This document shows, piece by piece, positions 32,506 through 35,140 of a stretch of 35,140 nucleotides of DNA; the first letter of the stretch is position 1, and each line of letters begins with the position of its first letter. The stretch is from Eubacteriaceae bacterium (lineage in GTDB: Bacteria > Bacillota > Clostridia > Lachnospirales > Lachnospiraceae). The position numbers and the translations under genes were made by a program. Below the pieces are notes generated by a model that was given only the letters and a program-made list of their open reading frames with translations, was not told where the DNA came from and made no database searches. The DNA lies in the NCBI GenBank assembly GCA_910574895.1, contig CAJTDQ010000013.1, positions 1 through 35,140 of the forward strand, in the 5' to 3' direction.

Positions 32506-32535
32506 AAGACAGATACAATTTTGATGAGGCGGAAC

Positions 32536-33603
32536 ATGAATACAAAGATTGTAAAGATAGACGTAAAGAATATAGATGAATCTGCTATTCATGAGGCAGG
32601 GAGTATTATTAGAGAGGGAGGATTAGTTGCCTTTCCTACGGAAACTGTCTATGGACTGGGAGCAAATGCATTAGATGAACAGGCTGCAGGGAAAGTTTAT
32701 GCAGCGAAAGGACGCCCATCAGATAATCCGTTAATTGCACATATTTGTGACCGGAAGATGCTGACGTCTTTGGTAAAGGATATACCGGAAAATGCAGAGA
32801 AACTGATGGATGCTTTTTGGCCGGGACCTTTGACTTTGATTTTTAGAAAAAGTGATAATGTACCAAAGGGAACAACGGGAGGATTAGATACTGTGGCAGT
32901 CAGATATCCAAATCATCCTATTGCAGCAAGGCTGATTCAGGCAGCAGGTGTAAGCATTGCGGCACCAAGTGCAAATTTATCAGGAAAGCCAAGTCCGACA
33001 CTTGGTGAACACGTTGTTGATGATATGAATGGTCGTATTGATATGATTATTGATGGTGGAATGGTTGGAATGGGATTAGAATCCACAATTATTGATGTTA
33101 CAGCAGATCCGCCAATAGTTCTTCGGCCAGGATTTATTACATATGAGATGGCGAAAGGTGTAGTTGGTCAGTTGGAAATTGACCAGGCCATCTTGAAAAA
33201 ACCTGAGGAGGGTTTAAAACCAAAAGCTCCGGGTATGAAATACAGACATTATGCACCAACGGCTGATTACAGTATTTATAAAGGAGAAGCAGTAAATGTG
33301 GCAGAGCATATTGCTTCTTTAGCAAATGAAAAAGCAGATGCAGGGATGAAAGTTGGTATTATTACCGCAGACCAGCATTTGAAACTGTACGAAGGAAGAC
33401 TGAATGAGAACATTGAGGTAGTATCGTTGGGTGATTTGGACAAGCCTGAGACTATTGCAGGTAAATTGTTTAAAGCTTTAAGAGACTTTGATAAAAGCAA
33501 TACACAATTTATCTTTGGGGAGGCATTCTCTGAAGATAATGTAGGGTGGGCGATTATGAACAGGCTTACAAAAGCAGCAGGTTATAACATTATGGATGTA
33601 TAA
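32536..33603 (+). CDS. tsaC: L-threonylcarbamoyladenylate synthase (Sua5/YwlC type)
   Basis: This 355-residue enzyme makes threonylcarbamoyl-AMP from threonine, bicarbonate and ATP, the first step of the t6A37 tRNA modification. The YrdC domain covers about 10-210, with GGLVAFPTETVYGLGANA, the KGRPSDNPLIAHI loop and APSANLSGKPSPT. A linker with APGMKYRHYAP leads to the C-terminal Sua5 domain, so this is the long form. GAGG (32526-32529) sits 6 bases before ATG 32536; earlier TTG and ATG codons at 32521 and 32524 overlap that SD and are unlikely starts. The order tsaC, ywlE-like gene, upp resembles Bacillus ywlC-ywlE-upp. Confidence 0.94.
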   Translation: MNTKIVKIDVKNIDESAIHEAGSIIREGGLVAFPTETVYGLGANALDEQAAGKVYAAKGRPSDNPLIAHICDRKMLTSLVKDIPENAEKLMDAFWPGPLTLIFRKSDNVPKGTTGGLDTVAVRYPNHPIAARLIQAAGVSIAAPSANLSGKPSPTLGEHVVDDMNGRIDMIIDGGMVGMGLESTIIDVTADPPIVLRPGFITYEMAKGVVGQLEIDQAILKKPEEGLKPKAPGMKYRHYAPTADYSIYKGEAVNVAEHIASLANEKADAGMKVGIITADQHLKLYEGRLNENIEVVSLGDLDKPETIAGKLFKALRDFDKSNTQFIFGEAFSEDNVGWAIMNRLTKAAGYNIMDV

Positions 33604-33618
33604 CAGTTCGGAGGAAAA

Positions 33619-34059
33619 ATGTTAGAATATTCAAAAATATTATTTATTACAGATGCGGACACATCGCTGGGACCGCTGGCAGCCGCTTTGTTAAAGCACT
33701 ATCTGCCGACAGAGAGGGCTGAAATCAGTTCAAAGGGACTGGTAGTTCTTTTTCCGGAACCAATGAATCCAAAAATTGTTGCCATAGCAGCATCAAAAGG
33801 AATCGAAATTAATCGTACTTCAGTGCAGTTAGAGGGGAGTGATTTTGGACAGGATGTGTTAGTTCTTGTGTTAGATGAAACAAAGAAGCAGGGAATATAT
33901 GATGATTTTGTAGAGGCAGTAAATGTTTACACTTTAAAAGAATACATTAATGAACAGGGAAGTATTACAAATCCGGATGGAGGAGAACTGGCTGATTACG
34001 CAAAGTTGTATGAAACATTGGATGAAGTTATTATTAAGCTGGCGAATAAGCTTAAGTAG
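33619..34059 (+). CDS. Low-molecular-weight protein phosphatase-like protein, catalytic site lost (YwlE position)
   Basis: This 146-residue protein has the length and layout of LMW protein phosphatases. After the first strand (SKILFIT) the family needs the loop C-x5-R-S/T; here the sequence is TDADTSLGPLAAALL, with neither Cys nor Arg. The rest is recognisable: EISSKGLVV, PMNPKIVAIAASKGIEI, DVLVLVLDETKK and the C-terminal NPDGGELADYAKLYETLDEVIIKLANKL. It lies between tsaC and upp, where Bacillus keeps ywlE (protein arginine phosphatase), so it is probably a non-catalytic descendant. The frame is intact with a GGAGG SD, which argues for a maintained binding role. Confidence 0.75.
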   Translation: MLEYSKILFITDADTSLGPLAAALLKHYLPTERAEISSKGLVVLFPEPMNPKIVAIAASKGIEINRTSVQLEGSDFGQDVLVLVLDETKKQGIYDDFVEAVNVYTLKEYINEQGSITNPDGGELADYAKLYETLDEVIIKLANKLK

Positions 34060-34095
34060 AAACGATATAATAAAAAATGCACGGAGGAAGAGGTT

Positions 34096-34725
34096 ATGGC
34101 AAAGACAGTTGTTATGGATCATCCGCTGATCCAGCACAAAATTGGAATTATTAGAAGAACAGAAACAGGAACAAAGGATTTCAGACAGTTAATCAGTGAG
34201 ATTGCAATGTTGATGACTTATGAGGCAACAAGAAACCTTGAATTAAAGGATAGAGAGATTGAGACACCTATTTGCAAGACTACTGTAAAAGAATTGGGAG
34301 GAAAGAAATTAGCAATTATCCCGATACTTAGGGCAGGGCTTGGAATGGTAGAGGGAATGCTGGCAATGATTCCTTCAGCCAAAGTAGGTCATATTGGATT
34401 GTATAGAGATCCTGTAACAGCATTACCTCACGAGTATTATTGTAAACTTCCAGAGGATTGTGATAAGAGAGCTGTTTTTGTAGTAGACCCTATGCTCGCT
34501 ACAGGAGGTTCGGCTGCAGCAGCAATACAGATGCTTAAGGATAAAGGTGTAAAGAATATTACACTTATGTGTATTATTGGAGCACCTGAAGGATTGAAGG
34601 CAATGCAGGAAGCTCATCCGGATGTAGACATTTATATTGGTGCATTAGATGAAAAGTTAAATGATCATAAATATATAGTTCCGGGCTTAGGAGATGCCGG
34701 AGACCGGATATTCGGAACCAAATAA
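34096..34725 (+). CDS. upp: Uracil phosphoribosyltransferase
   Basis: This 209-residue salvage enzyme makes UMP from uracil and PRPP. It shows [22 protein letters not shown] at the start, [14 protein letters not shown], the PRPP-binding loop [16 protein letters not shown] and the uracil-binding C-terminus [29 protein letters not shown] gives a strong SD. It follows the phosphatase-like gene by 36 bases and ends at a terminator. Confidence 0.97.
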   Translation: MAKTVVMDHPLIQHKIGIIRRTETGTKDFRQLISEIAMLMTYEATRNLELKDREIETPICKTTVKELGGKKLAIIPILRAGLGMVEGMLAMIPSAKVGHIGLYRDPVTALPHEYYCKLPEDCDKRAVFVVDPMLATGGSAAAAIQMLKDKGVKNITLMCIIGAPEGLKAMQEAHPDVDIYIGALDEKLNDHKYIVPGLGDAGDRIFGTK

Positions 34726-34740
34726 GCCCGGCATAAATAT

Positions 34741-34785
34741 AAAAAACCATATCTTTTGTGCTTGCACAAAAAGAAATGGTTTTTT
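34741..34785 (+). terminator. Intrinsic terminator after upp
   Basis: AAAAAACCAT (34741-34750) pairs with ATGGTTTTTT (34776-34785), with an inner stem CTTTTGTGC/GCACAAAAAG. The A and T flanks would let it act on both strands. The inner core TTGTGCTTGCACAAA recurs with one change in the hairpin at 34861-34875, linking it to the repeats downstream. Confidence 0.85.
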
Positions 34786-34794
34786 GTATTTATA

Positions 34795-35018
34795 TAGAGC
34801 GCATGGCGCGACCGAGATGGAGCGAAGCGAAATCGAGGTGCAGGGCGCAAGGTATAGAACTTGTGCTCGCACAAAGTTCTATGAGTTTTTGTATTTTTAT
34901 ATGTTGCGCATAGTGCGACTGAGATGGAGCGGAGCGGAATCGAAGTTGGCGTTGCGAAAGAATAGAGCACATGGCGCGACCGAGATGAAGCGAAGCGAAA
35001 TCGAGGTGCAGGGCGCAA
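34795..35018 (+). repeat. GC-rich tandem intergenic repeats (three copies of a 56-base core)
   Basis: Copies lie at 34795-34850, 34904-34960 (diverged) and 34963-35018. The first and third differ at only 2 of 56 positions. The core contains GGCGCGACCGAGATGGAGCG, AGCGAAGCGAAATCGAGG and GGGCGCAA. Between copies 1 and 2 a long hairpin, ATAGAACTTGTGC/GCACAAAGTTCTAT (34854-34882), mirrors the upp terminator core and is followed by the same kind of T-rich spacer. Composition is much richer in GC than the surroundings. All six frames give only low-complexity readings, so it is not coding. It resembles REP-like or non-autonomous repeats of unknown function. Confidence 0.8.
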
Positions 35019-35140
35019 GAAAGACCAACTATCAAAAGTCAATAGGTAAGAGAAAATAAGTTTTTGAATATTAGATGCAAATTTATGCATAACAAAAAGA
35101 CCTGATTTTACAAGCCTGATGACAAATATGGAATTAAAAA
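35019..35140. other. Non-coding end of window
   Basis: AT-rich sequence after the repeats up to the window edge. I see no gene, terminator or RNA in it; it may be the upstream region of a gene outside the window. Confidence 0.5.

Noticed and set aside
34795-35018. CRISPR array
   Set aside because: Repeats are too few, unevenly spaced and diverged, spacers are not unique unit-length sequences, and no cas genes are present.
34665-35090. Overlapping open frames on both strands across the terminal repeats
   Set aside because: The translations are low-complexity repeats of the same nucleotide unit on both strands, lack ribosome binding sites and match no family.

Overview
This AT-rich window carries Firmicutes-type genes and reads as a chromosomal segment of an anaerobic, spore-forming Clostridia, most likely a Lachnospiraceae. 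The evidence is sporulation genes (spmA, spmB, cwlD, ricT), a T-box in front of metG, secreted proteins with Lachnospiraceae-style Fn3-like tails, BspA-type leucine-rich repeats, and a gene order recalling the Bacillus yaaO-holB-yaaT-yabB-rsmI ... metS-tatD-ksgA cluster. No genus can be fixed from this alone.

Layout. 1-1041: the 3' tip of a 23S rRNA, then six tRNAs (Asp, Val, Thr, Tyr, initiator Met, Phe) ending at an intrinsic terminator; no 5S rRNA lies between the 23S and the tRNAs. 1042-6876: Orn/Lys/Arg decarboxylase, a guanylate-kinase-like P-loop protein, holB, ricT, a tRNA adenine methyltransferase and rsmI. A convergent small Crh-like (His-less HPr) gene follows. 7498-16662: spmA and spmB, normally adjacent, are separated by about 8 kb holding a cobalamin riboswitch, two surface proteins related to the intrinsic factor/transcobalamin fold, a complete ECF transporter (T, fused A-A', S) and a CPA2-type cation/proton antiporter. 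16743-25643: a sugar block with a PfkB-family 1-phosphofructokinase, manA, a PRD/EIIA regulator, HPr, enzyme I and a HAD phosphatase, interrupted by one DUF885 membrane protein on the minus strand. 25744-27603: a secreted BspA-like LRR protein. 27616-31622: T-box metG, tatD, rsmA. 31692-34785: cwlD, tsaC/ywlC, a catalytically degenerate low-molecular-weight phosphatase in the ywlE position, and upp. 34795-35018: GC-rich tandem intergenic repeats.

The most interesting unit is the B12-controlled block at 8140-14519. A strong promoter, a cobalamin riboswitch and a terminator precede a secreted DUF4430 protein. Next comes a 619-residue protein joining an alpha-barrel of prenyltransferase-like repeats to a DUF4430 domain, the two halves of animal intrinsic factor/transcobalamin, through two internal membrane segments. 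The ECF genes follow with overlapping ends. The inference is a surface capture-and-import system for cobalamin or a corrinoid in a Gram-positive cell. Its substrate rests on the riboswitch and the fold resemblance, not on direct proof.

Other points of note are a probably leaderless decarboxylase mRNA, the dead phosphatase, the Crh-like protein, and the missing 5S rRNA and RNase M5 gene at positions where they are often found.
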